Shown here: positions 1 to 11,835 of the stretch, in pieces | How the letters are laid out: every line of letters begins with the position of its first letter | Numbering within the stretch: position 1 is the first letter of the stretch | Origin: Tolypocladium sp. Sup5 PDA-1 | Lineage: Eukaryota > Ascomycota > Sordariomycetes > Hypocreales > Ophiocordycipitaceae | Length of the DNA stretch: 64,000 nucleotides | NCBI GenBank assembly: GCA_000750105.3 | Contig: JPHH03000009.1 | Coordinates: forward strand, 186,001 to 250,000 | Direction: 5' to 3' | Program-made: the position numbers and the translations under genes | The notes under the pieces: model-generated | Told to the model about the DNA's origin: nothing | What the model saw: the letters and a program-made list of their open reading frames with translations, nothing else | The model's database searches: none

Positions 1-424
1 GCTTGCTCAGCTGGCTCGCGCGCCACACCTCGGGAACGTCCTCCTCGTTGTCCAGCGTCTCCACGGCGCATCCTATGTTGCCGCAGAAGCCGTTCTCGTC
101 GTCCCAAAAGGGGCACTGCTTGTTGAAGAGGTTGAGGCGATAGTGGGAGAAGAAGTCGGTGGACCGGACGAGGTTGTCGAGCGAGGGCTTGACGTTGCCG
201 TTGAGTTTCTCGAGGGTCGCGTACGAGGCGCAGGCATCGTCAACGATGGCCTTGGGCGAGATCTGCTAGAGAGGCATGCGGTGTCAGTTAAGAAGCGGTG
301 CCGGAGTTGGGAGGAGGGCGAGCAGGCTTACCGCGCAGTCGCTCTCGGGGGGCGAAGCGCAGGCCGAGGGCGATGCCCAGAGCGCAAAGACGGAGAGGTA
401 GAATAACCGGCTGGCCGACTTCAT
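1..424 (-). CDS. ero1: ERO1, endoplasmic reticulum oxidoreductin (N-terminal part, cut by window edge)
   Basis: Thiol oxidase of the ER lumen that re-oxidises protein disulfide isomerase with FAD and oxygen. The start codon is at 424 and exon 1 (332-424) encodes a hydrophobic signal peptide followed by an acidic, Cys-containing start of the mature protein. An intron with GTAAGC donor spans about 266-331. The second exon runs off the left edge and encodes the characteristic early ERO1 block ACASYATLEKLNG, then FFSHYRLNLFNKQCPFW and GNIGCAVET, which includes conserved cysteines of the N-terminal half. The acceptor can be TAG or CAG three bases apart; both keep frame. Only about 120 of the expected 550-600 residues are here. 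Identification rests on these blocks and is firm; the FAD core and the C-terminal C-x2-C lie outside the window. Confidence 0.93.
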
Positions 425-1981
425 TTTGGCGGTCGATTGAGGCCGTTATCGATTAGCTGGTCGAAAGGAGGAGTCTCTCTCTGAAGCGGCAGAAGCGTGG
501 CGATAGCGGTAGCACAGCGGCGGAACGGCCCAGCCGACGGTCCGATCAAATGCAGCCGTCAAACAAGAGCCAATGCCGCAGTCGCAGCAGTATCCAGCAG
601 TCGCAGAGAACAATCGGCTGGTGCAGGATGTCCAAGGGAACGAGTCTCGAGGAGCGTGGTTTGCAAGAGAGCGAAAGATGACACGCTGGCTGATGATCAA
701 TCAAGAGACGGGAGCGATTGCTGGCCCTGGCTTACGAGATGTGATGTTACAGTTAGTTACCACGTATGACGGATGGGCGGAATGGACGGGGGACCCGCAG
801 GCTAGAAGAGAAGAAGAAAGTCGATGGAAGCCTGCTGGAGGGGCACTAACTTTTGAAATGTGGCCACAGTGCACACCACCTACGAAGTACACGAAGCGCC
901 ATCTGCACAGGAGTCTCAGTGACATGACATCGCTCCAGGAGGATGAACTCCGCCACTCACGGCTCAGCACCTCCTCCATCTGGCTGCAGTCGTTCCCAGA
1001 CTCGGCGTATTCAGCACCTGCATCTCGCAAGTCTTCAATGCTCCCCCTGGACAAGACAGGCCAACACGCACCAGCATCAGCCCACTCCCAGCAGCGATAC
1101 CACCAGCACCTTCCGATTCGGGGCCCTAGCATCCAGCATGCGAGACCGCTGATTCAGATGCCGCTGCCCGTCACACGAGGCCCGTCGAGTTCCAGGCTGC
1201 ATCGACTCATGCGCCGCCCTGAAATTTTGAATACGTGCCAGTGCCGTGTTGGTTCCGACAATTAAAGCCCGTGGCGTTGCCGTGGCGTGAGAAAAGCCAG
1301 CCAGTGACGCCACCCGTGTGGCCCGGCACCGTGGTTGTGGCCTCATGGCAATAAGAAGCCGCCGTTGCACAACCATTCTCGAGCCGCATATTCACGTATA
1401 AGGCACCCATCGAAGCCTCCCTGTGCTTGGTATCGGTGCGAGATGAACGTCCCCGGCTGCCTCGCACAAGCCAAGAACGGTCATTGTCAGCCAATATACC
1501 TCATCCTTCACTTTTGCAAACAGGCGAGGCTGCCTTGGGTACTCAGATTGTCCTCGATTCCATCTACCAAGGCTAACCCAACGCCTACATGCTCTCCTCA
1601 GCGGGCACACCCGCCGGAACCATCGACACACCGCGGAGCCGGAGTACTCTCTCGAGAGAGCCTCGTCGCACCGTTGCCCGAGGATCCAAACAGAAAAACA
1701 CCCATCTAGCTCCGCACCAACACGTCGACAACGACGCCTAGCCAGAGACCCAAGCGTCGCTTCCACCCAGTCGGCGACAGACCCAACGGGTGGCGAGAGC
1801 AGCGCGTCCGTCGGCCGTGTTGCTAGTGATATTCCCATCGAACTGACCCCAAGATTATCGTATGTGAAGACCGTAATATCGTGAGAGGGCGTAAAAACAA
1901 GAACCGTACATGCAGCACCGATGCGCAGACTCGGGACTATCGTACACGGGCCTTTGGCCTTTGACCCGGAAGCTTCGGGGC
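425..1981. other. Intergenic region upstream of ERO1 and downstream of CKS1
   Basis: About 1.55 kb between the ERO1 start and the CKS1 stop. It contains a 230-codon plus-strand open frame (573-1265) with no recognisable domain, and overlapping open frames on the other strand; I do not call them genes. The part next to 424 must hold the ERO1 promoter and 5' UTR, and the part next to 1982 the CKS1 3' UTR. I see no RNA gene or repeat. Confidence 0.5.
682..688 (-). promoter_or_regulatory. Candidate unfolded-protein-response element upstream of ERO1
   Basis: Read on the ERO1 strand the sequence is CAGCGTG, the core of the yeast UPR element bound by Hac1, 258 bp upstream of the ERO1 start codon. 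ERO1 is a classical UPR target. A 7-mer in 500 bp can occur by chance at the several-percent level, so this is only suggestive. Confidence 0.25.
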
Positions 1982-2501
1982 TCACTGCGGCGGCTGGTAG
2001 TTGAGCGGACGCCTGTCGCCGGGGTCAGTAACCTTTTGGCACCCCATGTTAACGACGCAAGGGGTTGCAACATACTTGAAGAGGAGAATGTGCGGCTCGG
2101 GCTCGTGGACCTCGTAATGCTCCCAGCCGAGACTCTGCGGTACACAAGTCAGCCTCATTGTTCCATGTTCCATCGGATAGTTTTCGAGGGGCCACGCACC
2201 TGGGTGATGCCAATGGCCCGCCACTCCTCCTCCCACAGCAGCTTCAGGGTGCCCTTGGACGTGTCGTGGTAGTCCTTGGGGATGGCCTTGAGCATGGCCT
2301 TGGGCAGCTGTACGTGTCGGTACTCGTATTCGCTGTCCGAGTATCTGGCGGGTGTTAGTAGGTGCCCCTCGTTCGTTGCCCGTTGGGTCCATCTCACCGG
2401 GAAGAGTAGTGAATCGAGTCAATGTACTCCTCGAGTCGCGCCCGCTCCGCGTCCGAGAGCGGCCGAGGGGCCTTGTTCCGGCGAGTGGCGTCAATGTCCA
2501 T
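1982..2501 (-). CDS. cks1: CKS1, cyclin-dependent kinase regulatory subunit (suc1 family)
   Basis: Small adaptor that binds the CDK and phosphorylated substrates in cell-cycle control. Four exons on the minus strand, 2398-2501, 2200-2344, 2076-2134 and 1982-2012, close in phase to 112 residues. The family hallmark is present in order: Y-S-D-S-E-Y-E-Y-R-H-V, the W-R-x-x-G-I-T-Q loop, W-x-H-Y-E-V-H-E-P-E-P-H-I-L-L-F-K, and the terminal R-P-L-N-Y. The last intron splits the K-R-P-L junction (AA|G). The anion-pocket residues and the HxPEPH hinge of the family are intact. The start was chosen at ATG 2501 because it gives the usual acidic, short N-terminus. Length and motifs are ordinary for the family. 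Confidence 0.96.
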
Positions 2502-3591
2502 CTTGTCCGCTGCCCGTTTTCTCCGGGTCGTCGGTTCGCGATGTCGTCCGAGCCCTCACGATGGTCTCGCTGCCGACCTTGCTGTCTGTTGAGACGAGGT
2601 GCCTGAGGGGAATCTCGCACGCGCGCAAGAGGGCCAGTGCGGGGAGGGGCGCGGTGGGCGTTGGCTGAGACCCGGCTATATACGCACGATGCTCGTCGAG
2701 GTCACGGTCTGGTAACGAAGCGACAACCGTCAACAGCCGGGGCGCGGGGTCCGTCCAGATTCACCAATCGGTCGCGTGCGATTCCGTTCCGGGCGAGGGC
2801 CTGCGAGGCAAAGGGCAACGAGCGACCAAGGACGCAGCGGCTGCGCGGAAAAAGAAGCGAAGAGAAGTGAAGTGAAGAACAGGGGAGACGAGGATGCACT
2901 GGGGAGAGGGAAGGGAAAGGCTTCGGCGGGGAGGAGAAACAGGTGGGCGGGGAATGGATGGGGATTGCTGGTAGTGGGACAGGACGAGGTTTGAATGTAA
3001 ACAAAGTGCCTGCACCACCATCACCCGCTAAAAACGCCCCCCAGCGGCTGCCCTCCATGGCACTGGGAGTCGAGGGCCCACCGGCGGTTGTTGGGCGCCG
3101 TTGTCAACATCCAGCAGGGCCCACTGTCGCTGTCAACAATGAAGACCACCTCACATCTGTGCTGGATGAACAGAGCAGCAGCTCTTGACGCAACAAGAGC
3201 AGGCAGGTGCTTTATAATTCATAGAGCGCTTCGGAAAGGCGGTTGTAAGAGTGGTTGGCCGTCCAGTGCTGTTGCAGGTTTGACTTCTTGGTTGCAGACC
3301 CGCACGTGGCGCTGGCAACCACACTTTGCAGATCCGGAGGGCATTGTGCATGACAATCTCATCTGGACCTGAGCAGACGCATTGCCGCAGCTTGGCCATT
3401 ACATCATCGACCGTAAGCGGCCGTCGATGCTACGTGAGCTCTTGTTACCATCACGATAGTGAATAGAGGCATCAAGACACTATTGGCCTTCCAGGCATCT
3501 ACAGTACACTCACAAGCCATGCCTTGGTTGATCCAACGTGTAATTACTCGTATTCTTCGTACAGGTCGTATCTTCAGCATGAAAGCCCTCA
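2502..3591. other. Intergenic region, CKS1 promoter side
   Basis: About 1.1 kb between the CKS1 start and the USB1 stop. 2830-2960 is purine-rich (GA-rich on plus, CT-rich on the CKS1 strand), as is common for fungal promoter and 5' UTR DNA. No convincing gene or RNA is seen. Confidence 0.5.
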
Positions 3592-4590
3592 TCATTGCTC
3601 ATACAACGGCCTCGACACCCCCGTACCCTTCCCCTTCCCCTTGCCCGCCGCCAGCGAAATGTGGCTCACCACATTGCCTATCTTGGCCTTGACGCCCGAC
3701 ACCTCAATCTCCCACGCGCGCAGGCCCCGGAACCGTGCCCGCTTAAACAGCCTGAGCACCCGGAGCGACGCCTCCTCGCCCGGCAGCCCAAACGTCCACC
3801 CGATGGAGACGTGGAACGCCGTGCCGACCGCCTCGTCGCGGTTCCCCTGATACAGCGCCGGCTGGCCGAACAGCGCCGCGACGGTGTTGCACCGCGTCAG
3901 CAGCGCCGTGAGCTCGGCGTTGGTCGCCTCGGCGTCGTCCTGCGTGCCGCTCGTCACGACGCGGAGGATGAGGAACGTGCGGTCCGAGTCGGGGGAGCGG
4001 TACCAGGCCAGGCTGCTGGGGCGCACGGCAAAGGCATCCGTGCCGCCGTTGCGGATCGCGTGCGTGAGCTTCTCGAGGAAGGCGTCCTTGTCGGCTGTTG
4101 GGAGGCTCAGCGGACGGGACAGGCTGATGTGGAGCGGTAGCTGCGCGCCCAGGTCGCTGGTTAGGAAGTTGTGCAACCTGATGTCGTCGCCGAGTTCTGC
4201 CTCGACCAGGCCGACGAGTTCGCCCAGCGTGTCGTGCTGTGCCTTGGTCGGATGCCCTGCACGCGGTCAGCACCAGGACGAGAATCAACACGCAGAGACG
4301 CACATACACTCGATGTAGAGATGCGAGGGCCAGTTCCCCGGGACATGGGGGTTCTGCCTCTTGCGGCCCTGGTGTAGGCTGGGGTCGTCGACGACGCTGT
4401 GCCGCACGGTGGACGCATACAGGTCGTGAAATGCCGAGGGCAGCGGTGGCATCGCCGACTCGGAAGCGCCGTTGGCCACCTTTTCAGAATTGGCGCTGTC
4501 ATCCTTGCGGCGTTTGGCTGGTGGTTGTCGGGCCTCGTCATCTGTGTCGGACCCGGCAGCGGATGAGGATGAGTAGTCGACGAGAGCCAT
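3592..4590 (-). CDS. usb1: USB1/MPN1-type U6 snRNA 3' exonuclease (2H phosphodiesterase)
   Basis: Trims the oligo-uridine tail of U6 snRNA and leaves a modified 3' end, stabilising the spliceosomal RNA in the nucleus. Two exons, 4308-4590 and 3592-4256, give 315 residues; the intron splits the Trp codon of the conserved E-W-H-P-T. Exon 1 has a serine/acidic start, a basic P-P-A-K-R-R-K patch, then P-P-L-P-S-A-F-H-D-L-Y. Exon 2 carries the two 2H-family catalytic motifs, H-I-S in LHISLSRP and H-V-S in FHVSIGW, both intact and correctly spaced. The fold and motif order match the Usb1 family, not the general ligT RNA ligases. Expected to be constitutively expressed. Confidence 0.93.
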
Positions 4591-4904
4591 CGAGACGGTG
4601 TGATGCCACCAGGTTTTCCTCCATCCACGTCGAGCCCTGCGCCTGCGATCATAGATATAACGACATACTCATAGCGGGCGGATGCAAGAGCGGCCAGGTC
4701 AAGAAGTGAATAGAGACGCCGTGAGTTGCAGTGACGACATGAGGTGGTTGGTGGACGGCTCGTCCCGCTGCCATTTTCTGGGGCTGTGGTTGAGCTGCAC
4801 AGTGCACGTCAGCTGACAGACCCGCCATCACAGAACAACCCCTGGAGACGCAACAGCAACTCATCACGCTTGCTCCGTACCGCGCAAGGACAGACCTGAT
4901 CGAT

Positions 4905-6978
4905 ATGGACAGCCGTGGAAACGAAGGTAGCCGGCGACGGCCCTTGCTGAAGACGTGTGAAACCTGTTTTCGGGCCAAGATCCGATGCGACAAGACCCAA
5001 AGCTCTGGCGCGTGCGATCGGTGCCTGCGGCTCGACAAGATGTGCATCTTTCCTCCGTCCCGACGGCGCAACGAGCCGCGCCGTGGGTAAGAGTTTGCTC
5101 TATCAATTGACCTCGAATCAAAGCACTGACCTGCGGTTGACAAGCCTTGGCACGGCTTCCAGGCTACCAGTTGTACCTCGAGCTGCTGAACAGGACCTGC
5201 TGGAGCTTGAGGCTCTTGATGCTCTTATGAGTGACGAATTGGACGAAAGCATACTACCTCGAGCTGTTGAAGAGGACGTGGAAGAGCTCGCGACTCTTGA
5301 GGCTCCCATGAGTGACGAGTTGGACGAAAACATGCCCTGTGATCCATTCAAGAAAGGCCTCTTGTCTCTGGAGGACGCCTCCAGCCTGTTGGACATCTTC
5401 CGTGCTAAGCTGGTCCCTCACTTTCCCTTCGTCGTCGTTTCGTCAACCACGTCCCTCGAGGAACTCCACCAACACAGACCCGCGTTATGCCTGGCGATTC
5501 TCGCCGCGGCGTCCTTCGGCAATCTCAGTCTCCAACGGTCACTGGGCGCTCTTTTCAACGAGCTCGTAGGCGAGCGGATGGCGGGGGATCGTTTCGCAAC
5601 CCTTGACATGCTTCAGGCGCTGCTCGTACATGTTTCTTGGTATTATGCCCTTCGGCAGAATGCGACTTCGTGTTGGCTCGACGCTGATGCTTCTACAGGG
5701 CGCACTACCAGCCACGGCCACGGCGATACTCGCAGCACCTCCTCCTCGCCATCAGTATCGTCACTGACCTAAGGCTGGACCGACCGAAGAATCCATTGCT
5801 GTGGAGCGTCGGTGTGAAGAAGGACGAGAGTGACCCTGACTGGAGTCCAGATTGGACTCGCGCCGTAGCTGGGACATATTATCTGGCTTCAAGGTTGCGC
5901 CTCTTGGCGGATTCAAATGGTTTCCCCGTTAACCGTTTCTCAGCTCCTCTGTCCTTTTGCAGAAACCTCGGCACTTCCGCTTCGCGCAGTATATCCTCGA
6001 GGCCTGCAAAACTCTGGCTCGCGAGTGGGATGTAGCTACCGATCGGTACTTGCCGCTCATCATAGAGGCTCAGCGGATAATCGAGAGTATCGATGAGCTC
6101 GTGGCCGGGACGCTTCCCCCGGGGGCATTCAAGTACAGTCTAGCGACTTTGAATGACGAGTACCGGCGGCTCAAGTCTGAGATGCGGTTATCATTGAGCA
6201 GGAGTCGTGAGTCGACGTATACAATACAAGACCTGAGCCCCGGCTGACCATTTCCCCCTTAGCATCGATATTTCTTCAGTTGTATATGATTAAACTGCTG
6301 TTGCTCCAGTCATCGCCCAGCGACACGCCATTTGGCCTGGACGAAATGTCCAACCACGAGGGTGTCGACAACGAGGCTCTGCGGCTGGAGTGGCTTTCAG
6401 AGAGGGTGTTTGCCGTGTCGCCTCTCATCAACGTCATAATCACACTGCCGCCGGGCGGAGAAGTCGGGATGTCAAACATCGAATGGATCACCCTGTACTG
6501 CGCCCTCTCGCTCGCCGCTCGGCTAGATATTCTGGCGGCGCACCCGAGTATCTGCCAGTCCACGCAGCAAATACGGGGGATATTGGATATGCCACATACC
6601 CTGCGGCAAATTGTTCTCCGCCTGGAGTCTGCTTCTAGCCAGGACGTGGACGCGACCGGCGACCGTGATGCTTTTTTCCAGCTTGCACAGAAGGCGAAAT
6701 GTGTGGAGGAGTGGTACCTGACGCAGCTCAACCGCTGTGGCTCTGGATCGACCGACTCTGGAATCTCCCCTGGTGTTGGCATTCCGAACATCTCTTCCAA
6801 TGGAACAACGCCGAAATTCAGGGTTGGCGGTTTGGGACGGTCACGTACCCGGACTAGGACGAACCGGCAAGAGGCAGCACCCATTTCCGAGCTGTTTGCC
6901 GACTATGGCTCTGACCTGGGGCTGGGGAACTTTTCGTACACGGAGCCGTTTGACTTTCTTGAGATGAACGGTAGCTGA
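4905..6978 (+). CDS. Zn(II)2Cys6 fungal transcription factor
   Basis: Five exons, 4905-5086, 5163-5639, 5699-5893, 5944-6206 and 6263-6978, close in phase to 610 residues. The binuclear zinc cluster is complete at C18, C21, C28, C37, C40 and C47. The middle region contains the block YQPRPRRYSQHLLLAIS, then D-L-R-L-D-R-P and A-V-A-G-T-Y-Y-L-A-S, typical of a widespread class of fungal regulators whose targets are mostly unknown. Between the zinc cluster and this region two 27-residue copies follow each other, both ending in M-S-D-E-L-D-E. The third intron (5894-5943) was placed so that YYLASSSVLLQKPRHF reads through. No biosynthetic cluster surrounds it; the nearest plus-strand neighbour is the beta-lactamase-fold gene, so a target cannot be named. 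Confidence 0.9.
5176..5337 (+). repeat. 81-bp tandem duplication inside the transcription factor
   Basis: Two diverged 27-codon units, 5176-5256 and 5257-5337, both starting with P-R-A and containing M-S-D-E-L-D-E. They keep frame and lie in the linker after the zinc cluster. An acidic tandem insertion of this kind may act as an activation segment or may be neutral. Confidence 0.8.
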
Positions 6979-7073
6979 CGTGCGCTGCTAATTTGGGATG
7001 CGGACACGGAGGTGTGCTGACCGGACATCGACACGGAGTGGAGACCCTGTCCGGCGTTGTGGCCAATAGTGCT

Positions 7074-7100
7074 GACACGGACACGGACACGGACACGGAC
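7074..7100 (+). repeat. GACACG microsatellite
   Basis: Four and a half perfect copies of the hexamer GACACG, between the transcription factor stop (6978) and the next gene (7291). Non-coding. Confidence 0.95.
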
Positions 7101-7290
7101 TCGCCCCTGGGTCGAAGACCAATACCGGAGACTTACATGGAACACGCAGCTTGCTTCGCCACAGGAATCATGAATTGCTGGAGAATTCTACAATCATATA
7201 AAGCCAAGGTGATCTCGCTCTGCACCATGTCTCTTCATTCACAGCCAGTCTCTTGGCCAGATCTCGATCCCCTACCCCCGACTCATCAAC

Positions 7291-9106
7291 ATGTCTCCAA
7301 CGCTGCTCAAAGTCCTGTCCGTTTGGATAAAGACATCTGCCATACTCGCCCTTGCAGTCCCTCCCGTACATGCGGCCGAGACGAACCCAAAATACTCTCC
7401 ATGCCCGCTGATCGGAGCATACTATCCCCCTCCGGTCATAACCCAAGAGATTGCGTCAAACCTTTCCGACACCTTCACCGGTTACTTTGACAAACTAATC
7501 CATGACGGCGGCAGCGACGACTTTGGACCAATCACGCCAAACACGACCTCCTTTGCCGTCGCATTCTTCTCTAGCTCCGACACAGCATCTGGTGACTCCA
7601 CGTTCTTTGAGTACTACCACACTGCTCCGCACGCGTCGTCTCAGAACAAGACGAATGTCGGCGAGGACACGAGATTTCCCGTTGGCGACGTGACGATGGT
7701 GTTTACGGTGTACTCGTGGCTGGTGCGGATGGGCGAGCAGTGGGACGCGCCAATCACGAGGTTTCTGCCGGAGTTGGATGAGAATGCGAACAATATTCCC
7801 TGGAAGGATGTTACGATTGGGGCTTTGGCGGGACACATGTCCGGTCTTCCACGAGAATGTGCGATTTACCCTGCCCATGTCGTGTAGTTCAAGGCAAGCT
7901 GACGTGTCCTAGCTCATGCTTGTTCTGTGACCGAGCCGTGCTCCCGGTCCGGTCAGTCTCCTCCCGAAAGATCGAGGAGCAGCTGGTTACTGACAGACTG
8001 TTCATAGCATTTCTGAACAAGATTTCCAACGCAACGCCGATATTCCTGCCAGACACCACGCCTATTATCTCTTACACGTCTTTTCAGCTCCTCGCTTTGG
8101 CAATGGAGAGAGCCAGAGGCGTGGCAGGGGGCAAGGCTACCAGCTTTGCAGATGCTCTCCGGGAATCTGTGCTGGTGCCTTTGAACATGACGCAAAGCGC
8201 TATGTTAAGTCACAGCACCGCGAATATCTTCCGCGGCCACGGGCTTAATACATCGCAGCACGGCGAGCCAGCGTAAGTAAGCACCGTTCTCCAAAATCAG
8301 CGACATGTTCTGACACTTGTCCCAGTGCCCTCTCCCTCGTCTCAACGACCAGGGACCTCGCCCGCGCCGGCCACGCCATCCTCACCTCCAAACTCATCCC
8401 ACCTGCCATGACCCGCCGCTGGCTGCACTCCCGCACGGACACGTCCAACCTCCGCAACGGCGTGGGCCGGCCCTGGGAGGTGTACCGGGCAGGCGCCTCC
8501 TCGATCTCGCCTATTCTCGACGTGTCGACGAAGAGCGGCGCGCTTGGGCCGTATGCGAGCTACTTTGGCCTCGCGCCGGACTTTGGCGTCGGCTTCGCGC
8601 TCCTCGCCCACGACGATACTGTCCCGGAGCGTGGGCTGGATCTCAACGTGTACGCCGACGTGGTGAGCGGCGCGTTGGGGTCTCTACAAGGCCTCGCTGC
8701 CAAACAGGCTGCCGCGCGGTACGCAGGCCGATACGCCGCCGGAAACGAAAGCACGCTCGTCGCCAACATGCCGAAGAACGGGCCGGGCCTAGAGGTCACA
8801 GCACTCGAAATCGGCGGCGTCGACGTAAAGGCACGGGTGGCTGGCAAGATGGGCATCAAGCCTGGTGATTTGGACTACAGGCTGTACCCGACAAACGTCG
8901 GGGAAGGGAGCCGGCACCAGTTTGTAGCTGTTTTGCAGGACAAGGCGGCGCCGGTGGACATGGGGACGCCGACGTGTGTTACCTGGCAGGGGGTTGGGGC
9001 GGTCGAGGCGGCGGCGATGAGGTTTGTGTTTGAGCTGGATGAGGGGGGAGTTGCGACGGCTGTGAGACTGTTGGATGGGAATGTTGGTTTGTCCAAGATG
9101 GGTTGA
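7291..9106 (+). CDS. Secreted beta-lactamase/transpeptidase-fold protein with degenerate active site
   Basis: Four exons, 7291-7858, 7913-7951, 8008-8272 and 8326-9106, close in phase to 550 residues. A hydrophobic signal peptide (about residues 10-28, ending V-H-A-A) predicts secretion. The body matches the class C beta-lactamase-like family (PF00144), often seen in fungi as esterase-like paralogues: a TRFPVGDVTMVFTVYSWL block, the G-H-M-S-G-L-P-R turn, a short exon with C-S-V-T-E-P-C-S-R, then I-S-Y-T-S-F-Q-L-L-A-L. The S-x-x-K site where active members carry Ser and Lys is D-V-T-M (residues 133-136), and the Y-x-N motif reads Y-T-S. It is therefore probably not hydrolytically active by the usual mechanism, although the frame is intact over 550 codons. 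The tiny 39-nt exon is supported by exact phase and by the Cys-containing loop it adds. Confidence 0.85.
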
Positions 9107-9906
9107 GGGCGTGTCTTTGTAGTGGCTGCGCACCTGCAGTTGTATGCATGGCTCCTGGTTTATCCTCGACCCATCCCATCCGCCAATACCACATCATCCT
9201 GAGTCTCGACTCCTGACCCCCAATATGGCAACTTGAGTTTCAAAGAAAAAGACAGAAACATGGATCTGCATGTCTGAGTTGACCATTGCTGAACTCAACT
9301 CACCGCAACTATCCAGTCGTCAGTTTAGCGTCACCGCCAGTGCTACCGACCCCGAGCTGCCGTCCCAAGTGGACCCAACCGCCAACGCCCCCCAGCGCCG
9401 CGAGGCGTCTGCCTCATCCGCATAGCCCTCACCTGACCACCCCCAGCCCACCCCCGCAGATGCGATGACTCGGCCCATTTGGGCCCAGCGCAGAGCCGGT
9501 TCGGGCACGCACGTACAGAGCGCCGCAGGGCCCCGGCTGCACGATTCGCGTGCCCGCCAGGCCAAGGGGTCCTAGAGCCCAGGCCTGCTGCGGGTTGGTG
9601 CCGAGGGCTGCGGGACGGCTGCTGCTGGTGTGGGAGGTGCCGTGGCTTTGAAATGGGGGATACCGTTTGTGGTGGCGGCTGTGATGGATTTAAAGGGTGC
9701 TTCCCCTCCCGGCTGGACTGTGGTAACCTGGTTTGTCTTTTGCTATTACAACGTACAGTATTGAGGCGACAAGACGGCAGCGTTCTGTCTTACACCGGAC
9801 CTCTTCGCTTTGTCATTACACGGCATATCCTGGAAGACGCTCGCGCTTATTATAGAACCCGACGACAACTACATTCGCGCCGCACCGCGCCGCAGCCGAT
9901 TACAAC
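9107..9906. other. Intergenic region upstream of the Pal1-family gene
   Basis: About 0.8 kb between convergent-free neighbours on the plus strand. It must contain the terminator of the upstream gene and the promoter of the next. C-rich stretch near 9340-9470. No RNA gene or repeat recognised. Confidence 0.5.
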
Positions 9907-11835
9907 ATGAGAGTCAAGACCACCAAAGACGACGACTACGACAAAGCCTGGGTACGTCCCACGAGTCTCACGCGATCCCATTTGCACCTTCGGCACCCAC
10001 GGAGAAGCCTGCAAGCGCGCGCTGCATCTCCCGCACACCATCCCATCTCCTGCCCCAATTTTCGTTTCAACATAAGCCCCCCCAGATCAAACCGTCCGGT
10101 CCGGCCGGCGCACGCAGCGCGGAAAAAGGAAGGGTCCAACCGTCGAGCGTTGCGTCACCCCGGCTGCCACGGAGTGGACCGCAGAAAGCTTGTCGCCTGG
10201 GCGCCCAGCAATCACAGCCCCGACGCATTGCCAATGCACCGGACTGATTCCTTGTCGCTCGTTCTTCTCTGCGATTTCATTTTTCGATAATTATAGAGTC
10301 TCGGGGGGTTTGATTGCGCAACCGCTGACGAGTACACACCGCTACAGGCGCAGCGCTACATCCTCGACCCGCTGACGGCGCCGGAGCCGAGCCAGGAGAC
10401 CGGCCCGGGCGCGTCGCACGTCAACCCGTACCGCGCGTCCGCCGCTTCGTCTTCCTCGCCGCCGCCGCGGTACGCCTCGCCGGCAAGTTACGGGCGGCGA
10501 AAGGCGTTGCAGTTTGCGCAACGGGGAGGCGCAGAGCTTGATAAGGAAAGGGAGGCGGAGGCGGAAGCGGACGGCGAGGGCTCCAGCGCCGCGTATCCCA
10601 CGCCGCCGTCTTCGGCAAGTCCCACCCGCGGCCGTTTCCACCTGGACCTGCACCCCTCCAACCCGTTCGCCGCCGCAGGCGCTACGTCATACGATCATCA
10701 GCAGCACCAGCCCTCGCTGCTCGACACCCACAACGAGGAGCGTGTCGTCACGCCCCCGGGCTCTCCGCCGCAAACTCTGCCTCCTCACCAGCACGACCGT
10801 CTTCCCAAGTCTTCGATTCCCATCAGACCGCCGCCGCCGCAGCAGCAGCAGCAGCTTCACCATCATCATCAACACCGTCGCTACCCCAGCGTCCCCCTCG
10901 CCAGCACCCCGTCCCCCTGGGCCGACCCCGACCCGGGCCATCCGCAGCGGCGTCCCCAGCGCCAGCGCAGCAGCACCAACAACCTCCATCGCCAGCCCTC
11001 GCTCAACCAGCGCTTCCCCGGCGACATGTCCCACCGCCCCCTCGACATGCTCAAGGCCGACGCCCGCACCGCCGACCGCCGCCCCCACCGCCACCGCAAG
11101 CGCATCTCCGAGACGGACACCATCGACGCCCTCGACACCATCGGCGGCGCCTACCACCACGGCGGGCCCTACGACGCGACCCTCATTAGCCGCAACCTCG
11201 ACAAGAAGTACTCCCCCGTCGCCGCCGTCAAGCAGTCCAACATGGAGGCCCTGCGCGCCACGCCCCGCGAGAACATCGCCGACTCGCTGCAGCGCCACGT
11301 CCCGCTGCAGGGCACCGCCTCCATCCCCGCGGGCGAGCGGGACATGAGCGGCAATGTCATGCGCTACGCCGAGGGCGCCGACCTTATGCGGGAGCCCGAC
11401 GCCGAGGGCGGTGCCTATAAGCGCTGGCCGCATATTGTGCGTCTCCCCTACCCGATACCGAGGGTCCGCCCGACACCATGCTAACCTCTGCAGCCGTACC
11501 ACCCCGACGACCTCAAGGGCAAGGGCGAGCCCTCCTTCACCATTGAGCGAGACCTCAAGGCCGGCACGCACCGCGCCCACCTCAGCGAGTCTGGCGCCAG
11601 CGCCTACGAGATGCAACCCGGCGTCAACGCCAGCAAGCTCGCCCCCGCCGTGCGCCAGCGCAGCGTCAGCAACGCCGCCGAGGCGTCCTCGAGCGGCGCT
11701 GCGTACGGGAACAACAGCGGCGGCGACAGCGGCGACCTGCAGCGCAGCCACTCGACGGGCAAGAAGATTAGCGAGGGGCTCAAGCGCCGCTTCGGCAGCC
11801 TGCGCCGGAGAAAGGTGCCGGCGGATGAGAACTGA
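9907..11835 (+). CDS. Pal1-family cell morphology protein
   Basis: Family PF08316, named for fission yeast Pal1, a cortical protein needed for cylindrical shape that works with endocytic factors. Three exons, 9907-9951, 10348-11436 and 11494-11835, give 491 residues. The first exon encodes only 15 residues and is followed by a 396-nt intron, unusually long for this window. The N-terminal two thirds are low complexity, rich in Pro, Gln, His and Ser with a Q5 run and clustered His. The conserved family core follows: SETDTIDALDTIGGAYHHG, P-V-A-A-V-K-x-S-N-M-E-A-L-R-A-T-P-R-E-N-I, D-L-M-R-E-P-D-A-E-G-G, and Y-H-P-D-D-L-K-G-K-G-E-P-S-F-T in the last exon. The C-terminus is basic (R-R-R-K near the end). 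Likely a cytosolic, cortex-associated protein. Confidence 0.92.

Noticed and set aside
573..1265. 230-codon plus-strand open frame upstream of ERO1
   Set aside because: No domain-like segments, no splice logic, lies in the ERO1 promoter region; likely chance.
10687..11751. 354-codon minus-strand open frame
   Set aside because: Antisense shadow of the GC-rich Pal1-family coding exon; Ala/Gly/Val-rich composition is typical of such shadows.
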